This document shows, one piece after another, positions 17,593 to 26,084 of a stretch of 64,000 nucleotides of DNA. The notes under the pieces are model-generated. The model was not told where the DNA came from and searched no databases. It worked only from the letters and a program-made list of their open reading frames with translations. Numbering within the stretch: the stretch's first letter is position 1; each line of letters starts with the position of its first letter. A program made the position numbers and the translations under genes. This DNA is from Halopiger djelfimassiliensis (GTDB taxonomy: Archaea > Halobacteriota > Halobacteria > Halobacteriales > Natrialbaceae): the NCBI RefSeq assembly GCF_000455365.1, contig NZ_HG315686.1:592779-656778 (forward strand), read 5' to 3'.

Positions 17593-19566
17593 CTACTTTC
17601 CTTCGAATTCGGGTTCGGAGTCGCCCATGAAGGCCGTGATTCCTTCCATCAGGTCGTCGGTCGCCATCAGGTGTCCGAACGCGGACGCCTCGTACTCGAG
17701 GCCGGCGTCGGTGTCGTCGCGGCCGGCGAGCATCGCACGTTTCGTGAACTTCTGTGCGATCGGTGGGCCGCCGGCGAGGTCGGTCGCTAGTTCGAGCGCG
17801 CGTTCCTCGAGTTCGTCGTTGTCGACGACGTCGTTGACGAAGCCGTAGTCCGCCATCGTTTCGGCGTCGAAGCGTTCCGCGGTGAAGATGATCTCCTTTG
17901 CACGGCCCTCGCCGACGATGTGTTTGAGCCGCTGGGTCCCGCCCCAGCCGGGAATGAGACCGAGGTTGAGTTCCGGCTGACCGAACTCCGAGCGGTCGCT
18001 TGCGACCCGGAGGTCGGCGCAGGTCGCCAGTTCCATCCCGCCGCCGAGACAGAAGCCGTCGATACCCGCGACGACCGGCATGTCACAGGCCTCGAGTTTG
18101 CCGAACGTGGCCTGCCCCTTGCGGGAGAGTTCCTGTCCCTCGAGCGGGTCGGCACCGCTGCCGGCCATACTCTGGACGTCGGCACCGGCGGAGAAGGCCT
18201 TCTCGCCCGCGCCGGTCAGCAAGATGGCCCGGACCTCGTCGTCGTCCTCGAGGCGGTCGATAGCCGTCGAGAGCTCCTCGAGCAGTTCGGCGCTGACGGT
18301 GTTCATCCGGTGGGGACGGTCGAGGACGACGTGGCCGACCATATCGCCGGGGTACTCGACGCGGATCGTATCGAAGTCGACGCCGTTCTCGTCGCCGGTT
18401 TGTTCGTAGAACCCTCCCTCGTCGGCACGTTCCGCGAGGAACTCTGCGGGCTCGTAGCGGGCCGCACCGGTCTCCTCGTAAGCCTCCTCGAGCACCTCGT
18501 GCAGTTCCGCGAGGCCGTAGTCGTCGACCAGTTTGACGGGGCCGTCGGGGAAGCCGGCACCGAGCTGGACGGCCTCGTCGATCGACTCCGGCGGGGCGAC
18601 GTCGCCGCCGATCAGCTTGGCGACCTCGTTTGCCATCGACGCGAGCAGCCGCTCTTTGACGAGTTCGGACTGTTCGTCGGTCGGGATGTCGACGCCGTCG
18701 CCGTCCTCGTAGTCGTAGAAGCCCTTGCCGGTCTTCTTGCCGAGTTCCTCGTTTTCGACTTTCTCCTCGAGCAGCGGGGCCGGCTCGTAGGCGTCACCCA
18801 GCACCTCGTGCATGTACTCGAGGACGTGGTAGCTGATGTCGTTGCCGACCTGATCGCCGAGTTCGAAACTCCCCATCGGCAGCCCCATGTCGTATTTCGT
18901 CGTCGAGTCGACCTCGGCGATGGTGGCTTCGTCCTCGCTGACGAGCCAGCAGGCCTCGTTCATCAGGGGGACGAGGATGCGGTTGACGATGAAGCCGGGC
19001 GAATCCTTGTGGACGCGGACGGGCGTTTTGCCCATGTCCTCGGCGAGTTCCGCGGTGAGCTCGAGGGTTTCCTCGGCGGTCTCCGCGCCGGCGATGACCT
19101 CGACGAGTTGCATCCGGACCGGCGGGTTGAAAAAGTGCATCCCACAGAACTGTTCGGGCCGCTCGGTCACCTCCGCGAGTTCGGTAATCGAGAGACTCGA
19201 GGTGTTGGTCGCAAAGACCGCGTCGTCGGCGGCGTGTTCCTCGAGTTCGCCGTAGACGTCCTTCTTGATCTCCATCTGCTCGGGAACGGCCTCGATGACG
19301 AAATCGGCGTTACCGACGGCTTCCTCCATATCCACCAGCGGCGTTACCCGTTCGAGGGCGGCGTCGGCTTCCTCCTGTGAGAGCTGGTCGTTCTCGGCGA
19401 GTTTGTTGAGCGACCACTCGATCTGCTCGTAGCCGTTCTGGACGAACTCCTCTTTGATATCGCGCATGTTCACGTCGTAACCAGCCATCGCGGCGACCTC
19501 CGCGATGCCGTGGCCCATGTTACCCGCACCCAGAACTGCGACGGTGTTGATATCGTCCAACTCCAT
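17593..19566 (-). CDS. 3-hydroxyacyl-CoA dehydrogenase / enoyl-CoA hydratase fusion
   Basis: 657 residues. N-terminal NAD-binding dehydrogenase: Rossmann motif LGAGNMGHGIAE (residues 11-22), catalytic segment CGMHFFNPP, HKDSPGFIVNRIL and the C-terminal helical domain to about residue 310. The crotonase domain starts near 400: SAGADVQSM (oxyanion hole), GFCLGGGMELATCADLR and GQPELNLGLIPGWGGTQRL, so both catalytic Glu positions are kept. It performs two consecutive beta-oxidation steps. The domain order (dehydrogenase first) is opposite to bacterial FadB and matches the archaeal crotonyl-CoA hydratase/3-hydroxybutyryl-CoA dehydrogenase type. Divergent from an acyl-CoA dehydrogenase, with 115 bases between starts. 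Confidence 0.96.
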   Translation of the reverse strand: MELDDINTVAVLGAGNMGHGIAEVAAMAGYDVNMRDIKEEFVQNGYEQIEWSLNKLAENDQLSQEEADAALERVTPLVDMEEAVGNADFVIEAVPEQMEIKKDVYGELEEHAADDAVFATNTSSLSITELAEVTERPEQFCGMHFFNPPVRMQLVEVIAGAETAEETLELTAELAEDMGKTPVRVHKDSPGFIVNRILVPLMNEACWLVSEDEATIAEVDSTTKYDMGLPMGSFELGDQVGNDISYHVLEYMHEVLGDAYEPAPLLEEKVENEELGKKTGKGFYDYEDGDGVDIPTDEQSELVKERLLASMANEVAKLIGGDVAPPESIDEAVQLGAGFPDGPVKLVDDYGLAELHEVLEEAYEETGAARYEPAEFLAERADEGGFYEQTGDENGVDFDTIRVEYPGDMVGHVVLDRPHRMNTVSAELLEELSTAIDRLEDDDEVRAILLTGAGEKAFSAGADVQSMAGSGADPLEGQELSRKGQATFGKLEACDMPVVAGIDGFCLGGGMELATCADLRVASDRSEFGQPELNLGLIPGWGGTQRLKHIVGEGRAKEIIFTAERFDAETMADYGFVNDVVDNDELEERALELATDLAGGPPIAQKFTKRAMLAGRDDTDAGLEYEASAFGHLMATDDLMEGITAFMGDSEPEFEGK

Positions 19567-19681
19567 GGTTGAACGTGCAACCGGAACCCGTTTGAACGTT
19601 TCCCTATTCAGGGGAGAAAACTCAAGTTCAGTTTACAGCCGGTTACAAAGGTCTTTATCGTTCCGTTAGGAATGTTTTCAC

Positions 19682-20833
19682 ATGGATTTCGGTCTCTCCG
19701 AAGAACAGCAACAGATTCGCGAGGAAGTCCAGCGGTTCGCCGAGAACGAGATCGTTCCGGTCGCCGAAGAGTACGACGTCGAAGAGAAGTTCCCTCACGA
19801 CGTCGTCGACAAGGCAACCGAGATGGGACTGGTCGGCCCCGCGATCCCGATGGAGTACGGCGGTGCAGGGTACTCGACGCTCGATACGGCGATCATCGCG
19901 GAGGAGCTGTTCTCCTACGACCCCGGCATCGCGCTCTCGATTATGGCCTGTTCGTTCGGGACCGAGGCCATTCAGGCGTTCGGCACCGAAGACCAGAAAG
20001 AACGCTTCCTCGAGCCCGTCGCGAAAGGCGAGAAGATCTCCGGGGCCGCGATCAGCGAACCCGACACCGGCTCTGACGTCTCCTCGGTTTCGACCCGCGC
20101 CGAGAAGGACGGCGACGAGTGGGTGATCAACGGCAACAAGATGTGGATCACCAACGGCAGCGTCGGCGATTTCTTCGTCGTGCTCTGTAAGACAAACCCC
20201 GACGCCGAGGGCCGGTACAACGGCTTCAGCCAGATCGTCGTCGAGGCCGACCGCGACGGGTTCTCCGCCGAGAAGATCACCGGCAAGATGGGGATCCGCG
20301 CCTCCGATACGGCCGAACTCATCTTCGACGACGTCCGCGTCCCCGAGGAGAACCTCATCGGGACGAAAGACGCCGCGTTCATGCAACAGATGCAGTTCTT
20401 CGACGAGACCCGAACCGGCGTCGCCGCACAGGGCGTCGGGATCGCGAAGGGCGCGCTTCGCAACTCCCTCGAGTACGCCGAGGACCGCGAGCAGTTCGGC
20501 AAGTCGATCAGCGAGTTCCAGGCGATCCAGCACAAACTCGCCGACATGGCGACCCAGACCGAGGCCGCCCGGAACCTGACCTACAAGGCTGCCTGGAACG
20601 TCGATCAGGGCAACGACATCACCAAACTCGCCTCGATGGCCAAGGAGTACGCCTCCCGCGTCGCCGTCGAGGCCGCAAACGAGGCCGTCCAGATCCACGG
20701 CGGCTCCGGCTACGTCAACGACTTCCCGGTCGAGCGGCTCTACCGCGACTCGAAGATCACCCAGATCTACGAGGGGACGACCGAGATCCAGAAGAACGTC
20801 ATCGCCCGCGAACTGCTCGGCAAGGGCTTCTAA
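19682..20833 (+). CDS. Acyl-CoA dehydrogenase (FadE/short-chain type)
   Basis: 383 residues. Motifs: SGAAISEPDTGSDVSS, TGKMGIRASDTAEL, FGKSISEFQAIQHKLADM, QIHGGSGYVNDFPVERLYRD and the catalytic loop YEGTTEIQKNVIAREL (Glu). This is a canonical short/medium-chain enzyme and more typical than the one at 13389. It faces the fused hydroxyacyl-CoA dehydrogenase/hydratase; together they would carry an acyl-CoA through three beta-oxidation steps, lacking only a thiolase. A TATA-like TTTATC at 19655-19659 is about 25 bases upstream of the ATG (leaderless). The shared upstream region probably coordinates the pair. Confidence 0.96.
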   Translation: MDFGLSEEQQQIREEVQRFAENEIVPVAEEYDVEEKFPHDVVDKATEMGLVGPAIPMEYGGAGYSTLDTAIIAEELFSYDPGIALSIMACSFGTEAIQAFGTEDQKERFLEPVAKGEKISGAAISEPDTGSDVSSVSTRAEKDGDEWVINGNKMWITNGSVGDFFVVLCKTNPDAEGRYNGFSQIVVEADRDGFSAEKITGKMGIRASDTAELIFDDVRVPEENLIGTKDAAFMQQMQFFDETRTGVAAQGVGIAKGALRNSLEYAEDREQFGKSISEFQAIQHKLADMATQTEAARNLTYKAAWNVDQGNDITKLASMAKEYASRVAVEAANEAVQIHGGSGYVNDFPVERLYRDSKITQIYEGTTEIQKNVIARELLGKGF

Positions 20834-20924
20834 GGAACGGAGGTTTGCTCCGCGGGCCAGCTTCGCTGGCCTCGAAGAGAGTTTCGCCGCGCACGTGCCC
20901 GGCCGTTCTCGCGCCGGCCCCGAG

Positions 20925-21494
20925 TCATCCGTCGCTGTCGCTATCAGTATCACCGTCGTCGCGATCCGTGTCCGTATCCGTTCCCCGCCCGTCGCTGTCG
21001 GAGTCGGTATCGGTGCCGGTGGCATCGAAATCGGTATCACCGTCGTCACTGTCGGAACCGGTATCCCCGTCGTCGGAGTCGGTATCAGTGTCGCCGTTTC
21101 CGACGTCGACGGTCGCTTTCGACCTCGAGACCCCGCCGTCGCTCGAGTGATCCGTATTCGTTCCTGCCGTCGTGGATTCGACGGGCCGATCGGCTGACGG
21201 CGATCCCTCGGCCTCGGATTCGGGCCGCTTGACGCCGCGAATCGGCTCGTCCGTGAGGACGTACAACACGACCGGTGGAACGACGTAGCTGGCGATGGCG
21301 ATCACCGCGAACCACGGATCGACGAACACGAGGATTCCGAAGATCGTCAGCGCCGCCGCCGCGGCCGTGTGGGTCGCGGTATTCGTATAGCTCCGGTAAA
21401 ACGACCACAGCCCCCGGAACCACTGTGTTACTGCTGGAAATACCAGCACCATTATCGGCACGTACGGTCCCCATTGAGAAACCCTTTGTCGCAC
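20925..21494 (-). CDS. Membrane protein with Asp/Ser/Thr/Gly repeat tail
   Basis: 189 residues (a start at 21452, MVLVFPAV, is also possible). The first 85 residues hold two to three hydrophobic helices (VPIMVLVFPAVTQWF, ALTIFGILVFVDPWFAVIAIASYVVPPVVLYVL). The rest is hydrophilic, and its final 60 residues are a low-complexity repeat built from DTDSDDGDTGSDSD-like units. In a haloarchaeon such a tail is probably a hydrated, disordered extension; which side of the membrane it lies on is unclear. The starts of this gene and the HTH_10 regulator are only 19 bases apart (divergent). Function unknown. Confidence 0.75.
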   Translation of the reverse strand: MRQRVSQWGPYVPIMVLVFPAVTQWFRGLWSFYRSYTNTATHTAAAAALTIFGILVFVDPWFAVIAIASYVVPPVVLYVLTDEPIRGVKRPESEAEGSPSADRPVESTTAGTNTDHSSDGGVSRSKATVDVGNGDTDTDSDDGDTGSDSDDGDTDFDATGTDTDSDSDGRGTDTDTDRDDGDTDSDSDG

Positions 21495-21513
21495 GCTCCC
21501 CTAGTAACGGCCA

Positions 21514-22257
21514 ATGAGAGAGTTCGTTTTCGCCCTCGAGTACGAACGGGGCACGAATCCGGTCGCGGACGTTCTCGCGGACTATCCCGACACGTCGGTC
21601 CGCTCGCTGTCGTGTCACGTGACCCCGGATAGCCTCTGGCGGGTCGACCACGCGACCGGGCCTGACGCGGCGCTTGAGGAACTCGAACGGGCCTACGAGA
21701 CGGCTGACTACTTCGCGGACTGTCTGGTGAAAGACGACTGTGGTGCCGACTGTGAGGTCCAGGTACTCGATCGCTCCAACGGGACGCTCGTCGTCTACAC
21801 CTACTGGGAGCGGACGGACGTCTGTACCTCGGTTCCCCACGTCGCACTCGAGTACCTCGGCGAGGGGCTGTTGTTCGAGACCTACCGGGAGGGGCGGCGC
21901 TATCGCTGGCGGATCGTGCTCGGGAGCGACGCGCCGATTCACGAGTTCTTCAACGCACTCGGCGACGAAGTCGGCGAATGCACGGGCATCGAGATGCTCC
22001 GGCTGACGGAGCTCGATCCCGAGCGAACCCACCACGAACCCGTGGACTCGCTGCCGGACGAACAGCGAGACGCGCTGCACGCGGCGGTCGAACACGGCTA
22101 CTACGAGACGCCGCGGCGGATCGAGCTGTCGGAACTGGCCGACCTGCTCGACGTTCCGCGTTCGACCCTTTCCTATCGGCTCCGCCGGGCCGAGGCCAGC
22201 CTCGCGACCGCCTTCGTCGACGAAGAGGAGTCGCTCGAGGCGCTTGCCGGCCTCTGA
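21514..22257 (+). CDS. HTH_10 (Bat-like) transcriptional regulator, Cys-rich sensor domain
   Basis: 247 residues. The C-terminus is a classic HTH_10 domain: LPDEQRDALHAAVEHGYYETPR, then LAELLDVPRSTLSYRLRRAE-type helices. The N-terminal domain is unusually rich in Cys for a haloarchaeal protein: one in SCHV, then ADCLVKDDCGADCEV and TDVCTS, and GECTG further on. Clustered Cys next to a metal-exporting ATPase suggests a metal-sensing site that controls the ATPase, which begins 87 bases downstream on the same strand. The metal and the direction of control are inference. Confidence 0.88.
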   Translation: MREFVFALEYERGTNPVADVLADYPDTSVRSLSCHVTPDSLWRVDHATGPDAALEELERAYETADYFADCLVKDDCGADCEVQVLDRSNGTLVVYTYWERTDVCTSVPHVALEYLGEGLLFETYREGRRYRWRIVLGSDAPIHEFFNALGDEVGECTGIEMLRLTELDPERTHHEPVDSLPDEQRDALHAAVEHGYYETPRRIELSELADLLDVPRSTLSYRLRRAEASLATAFVDEEESLEALAGL

Positions 22258-22293
22258 TTTCGGACGTGCGCTCGGTCCGAGCCGACACCAGAG

Positions 22294-22311
22294 TTGGCGC
22301 ACGCCAAATAA
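22294..22311 (+). promoter_or_regulatory. Palindrome plus TATA-like element before the Zn/Cd ATPase
   Basis: TTGGCG (22294-22299) and CGCCAA (22302-22307) form a perfect six-base inverted repeat with a two-base spacer. The right arm runs into AAATAA (22306-22311), a plausible TATA element about 36 bases before the ATPase ATG. A dyad overlapping the TATA box is a typical archaeal repressor or activator site; the upstream HTH_10 regulator is the obvious candidate ligand. Confidence 0.45.
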
Positions 22312-22344
22312 CCCGTATGGTACACGGGCGATTACTGTAACGTA

Positions 22345-24933
22345 ATGACCGAATCGAAGCCCTCTGCGAGCGAGACGCCGCCCGACACGAGCCGCACGCT
22401 CGAGTTACGGGTCCCCGAGATGGACTGTCCCTCCTGTGCCGGCAAGGTGACAAACAGCGTCGAACGGCTCGAGGGGATCGACGGAACCGATGCGCGGGTC
22501 ACGAGCGGTCGCCTCGTCGTCGAGTTCGACCCGACCCGAACGAGCGAGGCAGCGATCCGCGACCGCGTTCGTGCGGCCGGATACGAGATCGCGTCCGGGG
22601 CGTCGGAACTTGCGGTTTCGGTCCCCGAGATGGACTGTGCCTCGTGTGCGAACAAGATCGAACGCGCACTCGAGGGCGTCGACGGCGTCAGCGAAATCGA
22701 GACGCAGCCGGCGTCGGGCCGCGTCGTCGTCACCGTCGACGGGGACACCGACGCCGAAACGATCGTCGATGCGATCGACTCGGCCGGCTACGACGCGACG
22801 CCGATCAGCGGGGATCGAGAGCCGATGGACGACGACCAGCCGGTCTGGAAGAGCCGACGCGGCGTCACCACCGGCATCGGCGCGGTCCTTGCAAGCGTCG
22901 GCATCCTCCTCGAGTACCTGCTTTCCGGCGTCGATCCGACCCTGTTTTCGCTCGTCGGCCGGAGCTACGAACTCTCGACGGTGCTGTTTATCGTCGCCGC
23001 GGCCGTCGCCGGCGCGCCGATCCTCCGGAACGGCTACTACTCCGCACGAAACCGGAGCCTCGATATCGACTTCCTGATGGGCGTCGGTATCGTCGCCTCC
23101 GTCGCGGCCCATCATCCGTTCGAGGGGGCGATGCTCGCGGTCCTGTTCAGCGTCGCCGAACTGCTCGAGCGGTTCTCGATGGACCGCGCACGCGACTCGC
23201 TGCGGGAGTTGATGGATCTCTCGCCCGACACCGCGACGGTCAAACGCGACGACGGATCCGAGGAAACGGTTCCGGCCGAGGAACTCGACGTCGGCGACGT
23301 CGTCGTCGTCCGTCCGGGCGAGAAGATTCCGGCCGACGGGGTCGTCCTCGAGGGCGAAAGCGCGGTCGATCAATCCCCGATCACGGGCGAGAGCGTCCCC
23401 GCGGATAAGACGGCGGGAGACGAGGTCTACGCCGGAACGATCCCCGACTCGGGGTATCTCGAGGTCGAAGTGACCAGCGAGGCCGGCGAGTCGACGATCG
23501 ATCGGATCGTCCGGCTGGTCGAGGACGCCGAGCGCGAACGGACCAACCGCGAGCAGTTCGTCGATCGGTTCGCTAGCGTCTACACGCCGATCGTCGTGGC
23601 GCTCGCGATCGCGCTTGCGACGCTCCCGCCGCTTCTAGTCGGCGCGTCCTGGAACACGTGGTTCCTCCGCGGGCTGACCCTGCTTGTTATCGCGTGTCCC
23701 TGCGCGTTCGTCATCTCGACGCCGGTCAGCGTCGTCTCCGGGATCACGAGCGCCGCCCGAAACGGCGTGTTGATCAAGGGCGGCCGCCATCTGGAGGCCG
23801 TCGGCGAGAGCGACGTCCTCGCGGTGGACAAGACGGGGACGCTGACCGAGGGCGATCTCTCGGTGACCGACGTCATCCCGCTCGAGGGTGCCGACGAGGA
23901 CGCGGTCCTGCGGCGCGCAAGCACGGTCGAGCGACGGAGCGAACACCCGATCGGACAGGCGATCGTCGGCTACGCCGAGGAACGCGGCCTCGACGGCGAC
24001 GCCGACGTCTCGAACTTCGAGGCGCTGACCGGGAAAGGCGTCCGTGCCGACGTCGACGGAACCACCCACTACGTCGGCAAGCCGGACCTGTTCGACGACC
24101 TCACGGACCTCGATCACGTCCATGCGACGACCGACGGCGGCGTGGCGCTGTCGGAACTGGGAGACGACACGCGGTCCCAGTGTGAGCGCGAGGGCTGTCT
24201 CGACGTGCTGGCCGACGTCGTCCCGGACCTCCAGTCCGAGGGCAAGACCGTCGTGATCGTCGGAACGGAGGACCGGCCGCTGGGCGTAATCGCCGTCGCC
24301 GACCGGGTCCGACCCGAGGCGAAGTGGGCCGTCTCGAGGCTGCAGGAACAGGGGGTCCGCGTCGTGATGCTCACCGGCGACAACGAGGGGACCGCCCGGG
24401 CGATCGCAGCCGAGGTCGGGATCGACGAGTACCACGCCGAGTTACTCCCCGACGAGAAACTCGAGTGGATCCGCCGACTCGAGCGCGGGTCCCGACCGGA
24501 CGAGCGCCGATCCGAACCCCGCGGCGACGCGGACGGGGAGTCCGAGACGGCCAACGTCGCCATGGTCGGCGACGGCATCAACGACGCCCCCGCGCTGGCG
24601 ACCGCCAGCGTCGGGATCGCGATGGGTGCGGCGGGCACCGACACGGCCCTCGAAACTGCCGACGTCGCCCTGATGGGCGACGACCTCACTCGCCTGCCGT
24701 ACCTCTACGAACTCTCGGGGACGGCAACCAGCGTCATCCGTCAGAACATCTGGGCGAGTCTGGCCGTCAAGGCCGTACTGGCCGTCGGCGTCCCCTACGG
24801 TCTCGTCACCGTGATCCACGCCGTCATCATCGGCGATATGGGAATGAGCCTCGGCGTGACGGGGAACGCAATGCGACTCGCCAACATCGAACCCGAAACG
24901 CCCGCGGAACTCGGCGGCCGTACCGACGAGTAA
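22345..24933 (+). CDS. zntA: P1B-type heavy-metal ATPase, Zn/Cd/Pb class (ZntA-like)
   Basis: 862 residues with two N-terminal HMA domains (EMDCPSCAGKV near residue 30, EMDCASCANKI near 95). Then transmembrane helices, actuator TGES, the metal-transport motif ACPCAFVISTPVSV, phosphorylation DKTGTLTEGD, SEHPIGQAI, and GDGINDAPAL. The last helices read LAVKAVLAV, then GDMGMSLGVTGNAMRL; the conserved Lys and the D-x-G segment match ZntA/CadA (P1B-2) rather than Cu-ATPases, which carry YN and MxxxS there. It should export Zn(II), Cd(II) or Pb(II). It probably answers to the Cys-rich regulator just upstream. An inverted repeat after the stop (24937-24963) may terminate transcription. Confidence 0.93.
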   Translation: MTESKPSASETPPDTSRTLELRVPEMDCPSCAGKVTNSVERLEGIDGTDARVTSGRLVVEFDPTRTSEAAIRDRVRAAGYEIASGASELAVSVPEMDCASCANKIERALEGVDGVSEIETQPASGRVVVTVDGDTDAETIVDAIDSAGYDATPISGDREPMDDDQPVWKSRRGVTTGIGAVLASVGILLEYLLSGVDPTLFSLVGRSYELSTVLFIVAAAVAGAPILRNGYYSARNRSLDIDFLMGVGIVASVAAHHPFEGAMLAVLFSVAELLERFSMDRARDSLRELMDLSPDTATVKRDDGSEETVPAEELDVGDVVVVRPGEKIPADGVVLEGESAVDQSPITGESVPADKTAGDEVYAGTIPDSGYLEVEVTSEAGESTIDRIVRLVEDAERERTNREQFVDRFASVYTPIVVALAIALATLPPLLVGASWNTWFLRGLTLLVIACPCAFVISTPVSVVSGITSAARNGVLIKGGRHLEAVGESDVLAVDKTGTLTEGDLSVTDVIPLEGADEDAVLRRASTVERRSEHPIGQAIVGYAEERGLDGDADVSNFEALTGKGVRADVDGTTHYVGKPDLFDDLTDLDHVHATTDGGVALSELGDDTRSQCEREGCLDVLADVVPDLQSEGKTVVIVGTEDRPLGVIAVADRVRPEAKWAVSRLQEQGVRVVMLTGDNEGTARAIAAEVGIDEYHAELLPDEKLEWIRRLERGSRPDERRSEPRGDADGESETANVAMVGDGINDAPALATASVGIAMGAAGTDTALETADVALMGDDLTRLPYLYELSGTATSVIRQNIWASLAVKAVLAVGVPYGLVTVIHAVIIGDMGMSLGVTGNAMRLANIEPETPAELGGRTDE

Positions 24934-24936
24934 CGG

Positions 24937-24963
24937 CCGACGGTTCCCGACCGCTGCCGTCGG
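24937..24963 (+). terminator. Possible hairpin terminator after the metal ATPase
   Basis: CCGACGG (24937-24943) and CCGTCGG (24957-24963) are perfect complements separated by 13 bases, followed by GTTTCGC. Archaeal termination depends mainly on T-tracts, and this one is short, so the call is tentative. The segment 24964-25206 up to the AlkA-type gene shows nothing else. Confidence 0.3.
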
Positions 24964-25206
24964 GTTTCGCTATCGACCCAGCCCGGGTCGCCAGTCGATC
25001 CACCACAGCGTGACTTCGGCAGCCAGCGAGTGGCCGATCGTTCGACCCACGGAGACGCCGAGCAGCCACGGCGGTTTGTCGAGTAGATCGGGAAGTGATG
25101 CGCCGATAACAGCGGTCGCCGACGGCAAGGTAGACGACCGGTTGCATTCGCTGACGGCTACGTTCCTGCGGCCGAAAACTCGGGCCTCGAGTGCTGGCGC
25201 GACCGG

Positions 25207-25824
25207 TCAGGCCTCGTACTCGGCCCAGATGTACCGCGACGCGAGGCTGCGGTGGGGCCGCCACGGCTCGGCGATCTCGCGCATCGCCGTCCGCGGCAGT
25301 TCCTCGCCGTCGTTGTAGAGTTGCTCGATGCCGCGTCGGATCGCGAGATCGCCGAGCGGAAGCACGTCCGGACGCTGTAAGACGAACATGAGGTACATGT
25401 GGGCGGTCCACTCGCCGACCCCCTTGATGCGAGTGAGTTCCTCGATCACCGCGTCGTTCGAGTGCTCGGCGAGCCCGGCCCTCGTGAGATCGCGCGTCTG
25501 AAACGCGCGAGCGGCGTTTCGCATGTAGTCAACCTTCGTCCGCGAGAGGCCAGCCTCGAGCAGTTCCTCCTGGGAGACGGCGAGCACGGACTCGGGCGTG
25601 ATCTCGCCCTCGAGAACGTCGAAAACGCGGTCACGGACGGCGGTTGCGCTCGCCGTCGACAACTGCTGATTGATAATCGAGACACAGAGCCGTTCGTACT
25701 CGTTAGACACCGGCTCGAGCGGCTGTAGCTCGTGACGATCCATCACCGCCGCCAGCACGGGATCGCCACGGAGGACGGACTCGGCGTCGCGGTCGGGATC
25801 GCGACCGGGATCGATATCGGCCAT
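25207..25824 (-). CDS. DNA-3-methyladenine glycosylase, AlkA-type HhH-GPD
   Basis: 205 residues from the ATG at 25824; the upstream extension is basic and unlikely. Segment CVSIINQQLSTASATAV marks the family's substrate-pocket helices. The helix-hairpin-helix is LTRIKGVGEWTAHMYLMF and the catalytic Asp lies in LPLGDLAIRRG. There is no C-terminal Fe-S Cys cluster, so this is not an EndoIII/MutY type. It removes alkylated bases in base excision repair. Its distance from other repair genes gives no further context. Confidence 0.92.
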   Translation of the reverse strand: MADIDPGRDPDRDAESVLRGDPVLAAVMDRHELQPLEPVSNEYERLCVSIINQQLSTASATAVRDRVFDVLEGEITPESVLAVSQEELLEAGLSRTKVDYMRNAARAFQTRDLTRAGLAEHSNDAVIEELTRIKGVGEWTAHMYLMFVLQRPDVLPLGDLAIRRGIEQLYNDGEELPRTAMREIAEPWRPHRSLASRYIWAEYEA

Positions 25825-26084
25825 CGTCCTCGGGTCGTCGGCCCGAACGGACAAAAGCACGTTGCTCGACCACGACGGACCAAGCGACGTTCGCGGCCGT
25901 CCACACCGGACTGTAGCTGCGGTAATCCGATACTGAGCACGCACGGACCCGCTGGAACGGGGGTCGCCGGCGAGTAGCCGCCGGTTACGACGACGGAGGC
26001 GGGTCCGCTCGGTCGGAGAAACGAGAGACTGTGCCCTCGAGACGGCCCCGCCGACTCAAGTAGGGATCGCCCACGATCGCTAGT

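Noticed and set aside
20925-21120. Repeat-like DNA that could be taken for a CRISPR or satellite array
   Set aside because: The periodicity follows codons for an Asp/Ser/Thr/Gly tail in a real gene, with no spacers or constant repeat unit.
22345-24933. Copper-ATPase assignment
   Set aside because: The final helices lack the Cu-type signature and show Lys and D-x-G typical of Zn/Cd ATPases.
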